A DNA stretch of 9,334 nt from Clostridia bacterium. Lineage in GTDB: Bacteria > Bacillota > Clostridia > Oscillospirales > CAG-272. The stretch is from contig JAGAFM010000025.1 of the NCBI GenBank assembly GCA_017612655.1, forward strand, positions 1-9,334, written 5' to 3'. How positions within the stretch are numbered: the stretch's first letter is position 1; each line of letters starts with the position of its first letter. The translations under genes and the position numbers were made by a program. This document shows, one piece after another, positions 1-6,169 of the stretch. The notes beneath the pieces are model-generated. The model was given only the letters and a program-made list of their open reading frames with translations. It made no database searches and was not told the origin of the DNA.

Positions 1-69
1 AGATTCCGTGTATTGGAAAAATAGTCGCAAAATGGGCATAACGAGCAATTGGTGATAATTCACCACCAT
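1..69 (-). CDS. Possible start of an unidentified gene running off the left edge
   Basis: Reading leftwards from an ATG at 69, a frame stays open for 23 codons to the window edge (begins MVVNYHQLLV, with a second in-frame ATG at 39). It lies directly downstream of the strong minus-strand promoter at 78-106, so something is transcribed here. The ATG at 69 is only one or two bases after the expected transcription start, and there is no Shine-Dalgarno sequence before either ATG. The RNA would therefore be leaderless, or the real start lies beyond the edge and this is untranslated leader. The visible residues match no family I recognise. Confidence 0.2.
   Translation of the reverse strand, partial: MVVNYHQLLVMPILRLFFQYTES
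50..65. promoter_or_regulatory. Small inverted repeat just downstream of a promoter, operator-like
   Basis: TGGTGA (50-55) and TCACCA (60-65) are perfect inverted arms separated by TAAT. Relative to the minus-strand promoter at 78-106, the repeat covers roughly +6 to +21. A repressor bound there could block transcription, or the RNA could fold into a 6-bp hairpin at its 5' end. The arms are short, so chance is possible. No regulator gene is visible nearby. Confidence 0.3.
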
Positions 70-77
70 GCCGTGGA

Positions 78-106
78 ATTATAACACTTTTTTTCCATTT
101 CGTCAA
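78..106 (-). promoter_or_regulatory. Near-consensus sigma-A promoter pointing off the left edge
   Basis: On the minus strand there is a -35 box TTGACG (106-101), a 17-base spacer and a perfect -10 box TATAAT (83-78). Only one base differs from the full consensus, so this should be a strong housekeeping promoter. Transcription should begin near position 71 and leave the window. It belongs to a gene beyond the left edge, separate from obgE, whose terminator-like region lies upstream at 297-371. Confidence 0.72.
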
Positions 107-296
107 TAGTTTCCGCGAAAATCTTTATAACCCCTCCCCGCGGATAAAGGCGGAAAGAGTCAAAAAAGCGGAAACGAAAATGCTGAAAAACCTTTATTTT
201 ACTTGTTTTTTTTATATAAGAGGCGCAAAGGAAGCCCCGCTGTCCCCTCGGAAGAAAAAACGGCGAAACGGGCTGCATGGACCCCCTCCAGACGGG
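107..296. other. Intergenic stretch without recognisable features
   Basis: This stretch between the left-edge promoter and the terminator-like region after obgE is visibly A/T-rich in its middle, with runs such as the T-tract near 206-213. I see no start codon with a ribosome binding site leading to a protein-like frame on either strand. I also see no convincing RNA gene. Confidence 0.5.
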
Positions 297-371
297 AAAA
301 AGGGAAAAGATCCCCTGAAATCCGCTTTTTTCCCGGTTTGCCGTGGGGGTCTTCGGGAGGAAGAAAGCGGA
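297..371 (-). terminator. Terminator-like hairpins downstream of obgE
   Basis: Two hairpins follow the obgE stop codon on the minus strand. The first starts 5 bases after the stop: an 8-bp outer stem, TCCGCTTT (371-364) with AAAGCGGA (328-321), and an inner CCCG/CGGG pairing. It has no good T-run after it. The second is short, AGGGGA (316-311) with TTCCCT (306-301), 6 bp including one G-U pair and a TCTT loop, and runs into four more T residues (300-297). Together they probably end the glyA-obgE transcript, but neither is a textbook terminator. Confidence 0.45.
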
Positions 372-376
372 GATAA

Positions 377-1654
377 TCATTCGACGAAATCGTATTCGAA
401 TCCGCAGATGGAAACGGTATCCCCGTCCTGTACGCCTGCTTCGCGCAGCGTGTCGAACACGCCGTTGTTCCGAAGGGTCCGGTCGAAATAGGCGAGGGAC
501 TCCCGGTCGTCGAAGTTGACGGAATCCACCAGGCGGGAAAGCCAGGATCCCTCGACTTCCCAGATTTCTCCGACCCGGCGTACCGTAACGGAGCGGTCTT
601 CTCTGGCGGGGTCGCCCGCATCCGGAGAAAACTCGGATTCGTAGCGAGTTGCAGGGGGAAGCTCGGCGAGGCGTCTGGCGGCAAAGGCCACGAGTTCTTT
701 CAGATTCTGTCCCGTGGCGGCGGAAACGTAAATCAGGTCGTATCCCTGGGAACGCACGAACGCTTCAAATCCGGAAAGGTCTGCGCCTTCCGGCAGGAGA
801 TCCCGTTTGTTTGCCACGACGATCTGAGGTCTCGATGACAATTCCTCCGAATAGGAGGCGAGTTCCCGGTTGATGATCTTCAGGTCTTCGACCGGATCTC
901 TCCCCTCGCTTCCGGAAACGTCGACGACGTGAAGCAGGAGTCTGCAGCGGTCCACGTGGCGGAGGAATTCGTGTCCGAGTCCGGCTCCTTCCGAGGCACC
1001 CTCAATCAGCCCGGGGATGTCCGCGGCGACAAACCCCGCTCCGTCCTCCCCGGCAGAAACCACTCCCAGCATCGGGGTCAGGGTGGTGAAGGGATAATTG
1101 GCGATCTTGGGGCGAGCCGCGCTGATTCGGGAAAGAAGGGAGGATTTCCCGACGTTCGGGAGGCCGATCAGTCCGACGTCCGCCAGCAGTTTCAATTCCA
1201 GAGTGACGTCCAGCGCCTTTCCCTTGATTCCGGGTTTGGCGAACCGCGGGATCTGGCGGGTCGGGGTGGCGAAATGGCGATTGCCCCACCCGCCTTTTCC
1301 GCCTGCCAGACAGACGTAGGGAGGACATTCCGACATGTCCTTTATCACCGCACCTGTTTCGGCGTCCCGGATCACCGTTCCGGGCGGGACCTTCAGAATC
1401 AGATCTTCCGCAGACGCACCGTGGAATTTGCCTGGCATTCCGTCTTCGCCGTTTTTGGCAACGAATTTTTTGTGATACCGATAGTTCAGAAGGGTGTTGA
1501 TTCCCTCATCGATTTCGAAAATGACGGAACCGCCGTTTCCGCCGTCCCCGCCGTCCGGGCCACCGTGAGAAATGTACTTTTCCCGGTGGAAGGACACGCA
1601 TCCGTTGCCGCCGTCGCCCGCTTTGATCGAAATCGTTACGCGATCAATAAACAT
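377..1654 (-). CDS. obgE: GTPase Obg (ObgE/CgtA), ribosome assembly and stress GTPase
   Basis: This is a full-length 425-residue Obg protein. The family binds GTP, associates with the large ribosomal subunit during its assembly in the cytoplasm, and links growth to ppGpp levels. The glycine-rich Obg fold (about 1-158) shows the GGPDGGDGGNGG run at 31-42. The G domain has G1 GLPNVGKS (164-171), switch I NYPFTTL (186-192), G3 DIPGLIEGA (212-220), G4 NKRD (282-285) and G5 SAA (311-313). Residues about 345-425 form the C-terminal OCT domain seen in many Bacillota. The ATG at 1654 is chosen because it begins the Obg fold (MFIDRV). The open frame extends upstream, but only through the end of glyA. 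The nearest Shine-Dalgarno-like AAAGGA (1675-1670) is 15 bases away, which is long and suggests weak initiation or translation coupled to glyA, whose stop is 28 bases upstream. Confidence 0.97.
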   Translation of the reverse strand: MFIDRVTISIKAGDGGNGCVSFHREKYISHGGPDGGDGGNGGSVIFEIDEGINTLLNYRYHKKFVAKNGEDGMPGKFHGASAEDLILKVPPGTVIRDAETGAVIKDMSECPPYVCLAGGKGGWGNRHFATPTRQIPRFAKPGIKGKALDVTLELKLLADVGLIGLPNVGKSSLLSRISAARPKIANYPFTTLTPMLGVVSAGEDGAGFVAADIPGLIEGASEGAGLGHEFLRHVDRCRLLLHVVDVSGSEGRDPVEDLKIINRELASYSEELSSRPQIVVANKRDLLPEGADLSGFEAFVRSQGYDLIYVSAATGQNLKELVAFAARRLAELPPATRYESEFSPDAGDPAREDRSVTVRRVGEIWEVEGSWLSRLVDSVNFDDRESLAYFDRTLRNNGVFDTLREAGVQDGDTVSICGFEYDFVE

Positions 1655-1682
1655 CTTGTTTTGCGACTGTCCTTTCGTCGGT

Positions 1683-2924
1683 TCAGCGGAACAGGGGATA
1701 CTTCTCACAGAGCGAGGCCACGTTGGCGCGGATCCGATCCGCGGAGCCCTCATAGTCCTTCGCGGCCAGGGCCATCAGATGCGCCACGGTCCGCATGTCT
1801 TCCTCTTTCAGCCCCCGGGTGGTAACCGCAGGTGTTCCGACGCGGATTCCGCTGGTGAAGGCGGGTTTTTCCGGATCGTTCGGGATCGCATTCTTGTTGA
1901 CGGTGATGCCGACGGAGTCCAGCCTGCTCTCCATTTCTTTCCCCGTGATGTGCATCGGACGCAGATCAATCAGGCAAAGGTGGTTGTCCGTTCCGCCGGA
2001 GACCAGGTCGAACCCCTCTTCGAGAAGGGCATCCGCGAAAGCGGCGGAGTTCAGCCGGACCTGGTGCTGGTACGTGCGGAACTCCGGACGGAGCGCCTCT
2101 CCCAGGCAGACGGCCTTCGCCGCGATGATATGCATCAGCGGACCGCCCTGAATTCCGGGAAAGATCGCTTTGTCGATCGCCTTGGCGTATTCCTCGCGGC
2201 AGAGGATCATTCCCCCGCGGGGACCCCGGAGCGTCTTGTGTGTGGTCGTGGTGACGACATCGGCAAAAGGAACGGGAGACGGATGTTCTCCGGCCGCCAC
2301 GAGGCCCGCTATGTGCGCCATGTCGACCATCAGGTACGCCCCGACCGAATCGGCGATCGCGCGCAGCCGCGGAAAATCGATGATCCGAGGATAGGCGGAA
2401 GCACCTGCAACGATCATCTTAGGACGGTATTCTCTTGCAAGCGCCTCCACGGAGTCATAGTCCAGATACCCGTTATCTTTCAGACCGTATGGGATAAAGC
2501 GGTAGTATTTTCCGGACAGGTTGACCGGAGAACCGTGAGTCAGGTGTCCCCCCGCAGCTAGGCTCATGCCGAGCACGGTATCCCCTGGCTGGAGCATCGC
2601 GACGTAGACTGCGGTGTTTGCCTGAGAACCGGAATGGGGCTGAACGTTGACGTGCTCCGCTCCGAACAGCTGCTTGGCACGATCGATGGCAAGGTTTTCC
2701 ACCAGGTCAACCTTTTCGCATCCCCCGTAATACCGGTGCCCGGGATATCCTTCGGCATATTTATTGGTCAGAATGGTTCCCGCAGCCATCAGAACCGCTT
2801 CCGATACGACATTCTCGGAGGCGATCAGTTCCAGTCCGTCCCGCTGTCTGCGATACTCTTCCAGCACTGCTTCTCCGACTTCCGGATCCAGTGCCGCCAG
2901 CTTCTGAATGGATTCAATCATCAT
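1683..2924 (-). CDS. glyA: Serine hydroxymethyltransferase
   Basis: This PLP-dependent cytosolic enzyme interconverts serine plus tetrahydrofolate with glycine plus 5,10-methylenetetrahydrofolate, the main source of one-carbon units for purines, thymidylate and methionine. The 413-residue length is typical of bacterial GlyA. The PLP lysine is K230 in TTTTHKTLRGPRGG (225-238). Upstream are the cofactor-contacting D201 and H204 in VDMAHIAG. LELIASEN (31-38), GYPGHRYYGG (59-68) and HSGSQAN (97-103) are also typical. Two adjacent ATG codons (2924 and 2921) follow an AGGAGG at 2936-2931, with spacers of 6 and 9 bases; I take the first. It is the first gene of a two-gene unit with obgE, from the promoter at 2986-3014. 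Confidence 0.98.
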   Translation of the reverse strand: MMIESIQKLAALDPEVGEAVLEEYRRQRDGLELIASENVVSEAVLMAAGTILTNKYAEGYPGHRYYGGCEKVDLVENLAIDRAKQLFGAEHVNVQPHSGSQANTAVYVAMLQPGDTVLGMSLAAGGHLTHGSPVNLSGKYYRFIPYGLKDNGYLDYDSVEALAREYRPKMIVAGASAYPRIIDFPRLRAIADSVGAYLMVDMAHIAGLVAAGEHPSPVPFADVVTTTTHKTLRGPRGGMILCREEYAKAIDKAIFPGIQGGPLMHIIAAKAVCLGEALRPEFRTYQHQVRLNSAAFADALLEEGFDLVSGGTDNHLCLIDLRPMHITGKEMESRLDSVGITVNKNAIPNDPEKPAFTSGIRVGTPAVTTRGLKEEDMRTVAHLMALAAKDYEGSADRIRANVASLCEKYPLFR

Positions 2925-2930
2925 AAGGGC

Positions 2931-2936
2931 CCTCCT
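2931..2936 (-). promoter_or_regulatory. Strong ribosome binding site for glyA
   Basis: On the minus strand this reads AGGAGG, inside GAAAGGAGGG, 6 bases before the ATG at 2924. It is a full anti-SD match. It fixes the glyA start and rules out the longer in-frame extension reaching 3014, which would also overlap the promoter. Confidence 0.85.
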
Positions 2937-2963
2937 TTCGGGCGTCAGAGGTGTTTGTTTCGT

Positions 2964-2980
2964 CGGGGATTTCCTCCCCG
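2964..2980 (-). promoter_or_regulatory. Short hairpin at the 5' end of the glyA mRNA
   Basis: CGGGG (2964-2968) and CCCCG (2976-2980) form a perfect 5-bp stem with a 7-base loop. The predicted transcription start (about 2979) is at the edge of this hairpin, so the glyA mRNA could begin with it. Such 5' stems can stabilise mRNA. I see no larger riboswitch fold in the roughly 55-base leader. Confidence 0.3.
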
Positions 2981-2985
2981 GGAAA

Positions 2986-3014
2986 AGTATACCATATAAT
3001 GAAGAAAAAAGCAA
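2986..3014 (-). promoter_or_regulatory. Sigma-A promoter of the glyA-obgE unit
   Basis: On the minus strand there is a -35 box TTGCTT (3014-3009), a 17-base spacer and a -10 box TATACT (2991-2986). The start would be near 2979, giving a leader of about 55 bases with the glyA ribosome binding site at its end. The -35 is weaker than that of the divergent transketolase promoter. Confidence 0.65.
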
Positions 3015-3077
3015 GTGGGGCGGGAGAAAGATAGGGATACCGGAGAAGCTCGGACGGAAAGAGCAAAAGAGGTGGTG

Positions 3078-3162
3078 TTCGCTTGGCCATGGCCTGTGCC
3101 GGCTGCGGGTTTCGGGGAAAGACTCCTGTGGTTTCCGGGATTCCCCGCGGCCGGCAAGCGGA
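3078..3162. other. GC-rich foldable element between divergent promoters
   Basis: This intergenic element can fold into a long nested stem. The outer arms are TTCGCTT (3078-3084) and AAGCGGA (3156-3162), with one wobble pair. A 12-bp stem pairs GCCGGCTGCGGG (3098-3109) with CCCGCGGCCGGC (3144-3155), again with one wobble. An inner GGAAA (3116-3120) pairs with TTTCC (3132-3136). The perfect palindrome GGCCATGGCC lies at 3085-3094. No T-run follows on either side, so it is not a classic terminator. It lies upstream of both the glyA and transketolase promoters and is in neither leader. Its role is unknown. Confidence 0.4.
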
Positions 3163-3171
3163 AAATTGTAT

Positions 3172-3200
3172 TTGACAAAAGCTGGAGAACGTCGTATAAT
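3172..3200 (+). promoter_or_regulatory. Consensus sigma-A promoter of the transketolase-holB-ricT operon
   Basis: A perfect -35 TTGACA (3172-3177), a 17-base spacer and a perfect -10 TATAAT (3195-3200) match the full consensus. Transcription should start near 3207, leaving a 5' leader of about 44 bases before the ATG at 3251. No promoter of similar quality is seen inside the four genes downstream, so it probably serves all of them. Confidence 0.88.
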
Positions 3201-3250
3201 AATAGGAAGTTTCCGGCATAATAACTTTCAGTCAGGGGGAGAAACCGTCA

Positions 3251-4087
3251 ATGGACCAGGAGAAAAAAAGGGAACTCGGAAGAAAAGCCGCCGAGATCCG
3301 TCTTGACATAGTGGAGGAAGTCTTTTCCGCGTCTTCCGGACATCCCGGAGGTTCGCTTTCGATCGCAGACATTCTTTCCTATCTGTACTTTTCCGAAATG
3401 CGTGTGGATCCGAAGAATCCGGAATGGGAGGACCGCGACCGGTTTGTGCTTTCAAAAGGACATACCGCCCCGGCTCTGTATGCGGTTCTGGCGGAGAAGG
3501 GGTTCTTCCCGAAGGAGGATCTGAAGGGATTCCGCAGCATCGACAGCTACCTTCAGGGACATCCCGACAAGAAACACACGCCCGGCTGCGACATGTCGTC
3601 CGGTTCGCTCGGGCAGGGGATTTCCGCTGCCTGCGGGATGGCTCTTGCGGGCAAGATCCGGAAGAAGGATTACCGTGTATACGCCATTCTCGGAGACGGC
3701 GAATGCGAAGAGGGTCAGGTCTGGGAGGCGGCCATGTTTGCCGCACACTACCAGCTGGACAATCTCTGCGCGCTGGTTGACTGGAACGGGCTGCAGATCG
3801 ACGGCCGGATCAAAGAAGTGATTGACCCGACTCCCCTGGATGAAAAGTTCCGGGCGTTCGGATGGCACGTCATCTCGATCGACGGTCATGACTACGACGC
3901 AATCGAGGCGGCCTACAAAGAGGCGCGGGCCTTCAAGGGAAAGCCGACCATGATCATTGCTACGACCACAAAGGGAAAAGGGGTTTCCTATATGGAAAAC
4001 CAGGTGGGATGGCACGGCAAGGCACCGAACGCAGAACAGTATGCGCAGGCGGTCACCGAACTGACCGCGCAGCGCGACGCGCTGTAA
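3251..4087 (+). CDS. tkt: Transketolase, N-terminal (TPP-binding) subunit
   Basis: This is the pyrophosphate-binding half of a split transketolase, 278 residues. With the next gene product it transfers two-carbon ketol groups between sugar phosphates in the non-oxidative pentose phosphate pathway, which supplies ribose-5-phosphate and erythrose-4-phosphate. The family motif SGHPGGSLS (29-37), KGHTAPALYA (69-78), and GSLGQGISAACGMA (118-131) are present. The TPP/metal-binding motif begins at GDGECEEGQ (148-156) and ends at N179 in DWNGLQIDG. The histidines at 31, 71 and 104 are in active-site-type positions. The ATG at 3251 follows GGGGGAG (3235-3241) by 9 bases. The gene stops (TAA) 15 bases before the C-terminal subunit, so the two are co-translated partners, not a broken gene. 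Split transketolases are well known in clostridia and archaea. Confidence 0.96.
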   Translation: MDQEKKRELGRKAAEIRLDIVEEVFSASSGHPGGSLSIADILSYLYFSEMRVDPKNPEWEDRDRFVLSKGHTAPALYAVLAEKGFFPKEDLKGFRSIDSYLQGHPDKKHTPGCDMSSGSLGQGISAACGMALAGKIRKKDYRVYAILGDGECEEGQVWEAAMFAAHYQLDNLCALVDWNGLQIDGRIKEVIDPTPLDEKFRAFGWHVISIDGHDYDAIEAAYKEARAFKGKPTMIIATTTKGKGVSYMENQVGWHGKAPNAEQYAQAVTELTAQRDAL

Positions 4088-4102
4088 GGAGGGCACACAG
4101 TC

Positions 4103-5047
4103 ATGGCGGATAAAATTGCAACCAGAGAAGCATACGGAGCGGCTCTTGCCGAACTCGGTGCGAAATACGATATCATTGTGTTTGATGCTGACCTTGCCTG
4201 CGCGACGAAAACGGAAAAGTTCAAGGCCAAATTCCCGGACCGTTTCTTTGACTGCGGAATCGCGGAAGGAAACATGGTCTGCGTTGCGGCGGGAGCCGCA
4301 GCGGCCGGAATGATTCCGTTCGTCAGTTCCTTTGCCATGTTCGCGGCGGGGCGCGCCTATGAGCAGATCCGGAACGGAATCGGGTATCCGGGCCTGAACG
4401 TCAAGATCGGGGCCACCCACGCGGGGATCACGGTCGGGGAAGACGGTGCGACCCATCAGTGTCTGGAGGACATCGCGCTGATGCGGACCATCCCCGGCAT
4501 GGTCATTCTGAACCCCGCGGATGCGGTGGAGTCCAAAAAGGCCGTTGAGGCCGCCATTCTCCATCAGGGTCCGGTTTATCTCCGGTTCGGCCGTGCTGCG
4601 GTTCCGGTTCTGTTTGACGATTCTTATGATTTTGCCATCGGCCGGGGCGTAAAGCTGGCCGACGGGAATGACGTGACGCTGATCGCCACCGGCGTCATGG
4701 TCGAGCAGGCTCTGGCCGCCAGAGAACTGCTCCTGAACGAGGGTATTTCCGCCCGCGTGGTGAATTTCTGCACGATCAAGCCTTTGGACCGGGAGATGCT
4801 TCTCGCCTGCGCAAAGGAAACCGGCGCCATCGTGACGGCGGAGGAGCATACGGTGATCGGCGGACTCGGGGGAGCGGTTTCCGAGGCGCTTTCGGAGACC
4901 TGTCCGGTTCCCGTCCTCCGGGTCGGAGTGGAAGATCAGTTCGGAAGAAGCGGAAAGGTGCCGCCTCTGATGGAACTATACGGTCTGACAGCTGCGCATA
5001 TCGCGAAAAAGGCGAAGGCGGCGGTAGCCCTCAAAAAAGGGTGCTGA
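4103..5047 (+). CDS. tkt: Transketolase, C-terminal subunit
   Basis: This 314-residue protein carries the pyrimidine-binding domain (about 1-170) and the C-terminal domain (about 190-310) of the split transketolase. It completes the TPP site at the dimer interface. The catalytic glutamate that activates TPP is E55 in DCGIAEGNM (50-58). SSFAMFAAGRAYEQIRN and GATHAGITVGEDGATHQ are standard pyrimidine-domain sequences. The C-terminal half contains VTAEEHTVIGGLGGAV, typical of the transketolase/DXS C-terminal domain. A GGAGGG site (4088-4093) lies 9 bases before the ATG. DXS and pyruvate dehydrogenase E1-beta share these domains, but the two short adjacent subunits and the motif spellings favour transketolase. 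Confidence 0.96.
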   Translation: MADKIATREAYGAALAELGAKYDIIVFDADLACATKTEKFKAKFPDRFFDCGIAEGNMVCVAAGAAAAGMIPFVSSFAMFAAGRAYEQIRNGIGYPGLNVKIGATHAGITVGEDGATHQCLEDIALMRTIPGMVILNPADAVESKKAVEAAILHQGPVYLRFGRAAVPVLFDDSYDFAIGRGVKLADGNDVTLIATGVMVEQALAARELLLNEGISARVVNFCTIKPLDREMLLACAKETGAIVTAEEHTVIGGLGGAVSEALSETCPVPVLRVGVEDQFGRSGKVPPLMELYGLTAAHIAKKAKAAVALKKGC

Positions 5048-5068
5048 GAACAGTCAAAAGGTCTGTTC
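5048..5068 (+). repeat. Small inverted repeat between transketolase and holB
   Basis: GAACAG (5048-5053) and CTGTTC (5063-5068) form a 6-bp stem with a 9-base loop, immediately after the transketolase stop codon. No T-run follows, so it is unlikely to terminate. It could act as an mRNA processing or stability element separating the abundant metabolic message from holB. Confidence 0.3.
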
Positions 5069-5092
5069 AAACCGCCCTGCACGGGGGAGTCT

Positions 5093-6157
5093 ATGATAGT
5101 TGACAGAAACTGCCTTTTTGGAAACGAGGCCCTTCTTTCCTTCCTCTCGGACCGCATAGCGGAGCGGAACGCCCCCCATGCCTATCTTCTGGAGGGGCCG
5201 GATGGCAGCGGGAAGAAAACCCTGGCGCTCTGGCTTGCAGAGGCTTTGAACTGCCGGAATGAAGAAGCGGTTCCCTGCAAAAGATGCCGGTTCTGCCGGA
5301 CGATTGCCGCCATGCAGAGTCCGGACGTGTTCTGGATCGGGATGTTGGAGAACACCGCGAAAAAATCCATCGGGGTTGACGAAATCCGAGCGATTGCGGA
5401 AACCATTTATCTTCTCCCCAACGATCTGGAAACCAAGGTTTACATCATCCCTGACGCGGATACCATGACGCAGCAGGCACAGAACGCTTTTCTGAAGCTG
5501 CTGGAGGAGCCGCCTTCCTACGTCCTTTTCCTGCTCCTCTGCGAAAACCGGTACGCCCTGCTTCCTACCGTCCGTTCCCGTGTTCAGCTGCTGACGATGG
5601 AGCGTTTTTCGGAAGAGGTACTCCGGGAGTGGGCGATGCGGAACTGCGAGTCAGCTCCGCGGCTGAGCGAAACGAAGCCGGAGGTTATTTCCACGGCGGT
5701 CCGCCTGGCGGATGGTTCGATCGGACGGCTCAAAGCTTTTCTGGCCCTTTCTGAAAAAGACAGGGAAAAGCATCCCTACTTTGAGGCCTGTGAAACGGCA
5801 GGCCAGTGTTTTGACGCACTGTTCCCGGAGGAGCCCGGCCCGGCATTCCGGACAGAGCTGATGAAGATCTTTCTCAAGCGGGCAGACACGCGGGACAGAC
5901 TGGTCCGGCTTGCCGACCTTCTCTGCACCGCCCTGCGGGATCTCATCCTATGTGCTGAATCGTCCGGGGAACGCCCCGGAGAACTGCTCTTTTTTAACCC
6001 CGAGCGGGGAATCCGGATCGCCGGACAGTGTGTCCGATCCAGGATCTGGGAGTCCTACCGAGATCTGGCGTCAGTCAGGGATTCTTCGGATGCGAATCCG
6101 AACGTTCCCCTGATGCAGAATTCCATGATGAGGGCGTTGTATCTTTTAAGACAGTAA
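5093..6157 (+). CDS. holB: DNA polymerase III subunit delta prime
   Basis: This 354-residue AAA+ protein is part of the clamp loader that places the beta sliding clamp on DNA. The N-terminal domain has Walker A GPDGSGKKT (35-43) and a four-cysteine zinc module (C54, C62, C65, C68). It also has a Walker B-like stretch KVYIIPDAD (115-123), the hallmark NAFLKLLEEPP (131-141) and the arginine-finger-type SRC-motif equivalent TVRSR (159-163), where the usual C is V. The C-terminal collar region (about 200-354) is less conserved. DnaX (tau/gamma) shares the fold but is longer, and the ricT neighbour is typical of holB. The ATG at 5093 follows a GGGGGAG at 5083-5089. Usually tmk precedes holB in Bacillota; here the transketolase pair does, with a 45-base gap. 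Confidence 0.93.
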   Translation: MIVDRNCLFGNEALLSFLSDRIAERNAPHAYLLEGPDGSGKKTLALWLAEALNCRNEEAVPCKRCRFCRTIAAMQSPDVFWIGMLENTAKKSIGVDEIRAIAETIYLLPNDLETKVYIIPDADTMTQQAQNAFLKLLEEPPSYVLFLLLCENRYALLPTVRSRVQLLTMERFSEEVLREWAMRNCESAPRLSETKPEVISTAVRLADGSIGRLKAFLALSEKDREKHPYFEACETAGQCFDALFPEEPGPAFRTELMKIFLKRADTRDRLVRLADLLCTALRDLILCAESSGERPGELLFFNPERGIRIAGQCVRSRIWESYRDLASVRDSSDANPNVPLMQNSMMRALYLLRQ

Positions 6158-6169
6158 CGGAGTTACGAG

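Noticed and set aside
13..42. Plus-strand promoter-like pair (TTGGAA and CATAAC)
   Set aside because: Both boxes are poor matches, the spacing is 18, and no plus-strand gene follows for over 3 kb.
1572..2561. Plus-strand frame of about 329 codons opposite glyA and obgE
   Set aside because: Both minus-strand genes have full catalytic motifs, and the plus-strand frame has no recognisable family pattern.
2925..3014. A folate or purine-intermediate riboswitch (ZTP or THF type) upstream of glyA
   Set aside because: Such riboswitches are known at one-carbon genes, but the predicted leader is only about 55 bases, with one short hairpin and none of the conserved motifs that I recall.
3452..4849. 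Long minus-strand frame (about 465 codons) opposite both transketolase genes
   Set aside because: It spans two real genes and the gap between them, with no recognisable domain. It is a composition artefact.
3251..5047. Transketolase as one gene broken by a stop codon
   Set aside because: Each half has its own start and ribosome binding site and complete domains, and two-subunit transketolases are common in clostridia. This is a normal split enzyme.
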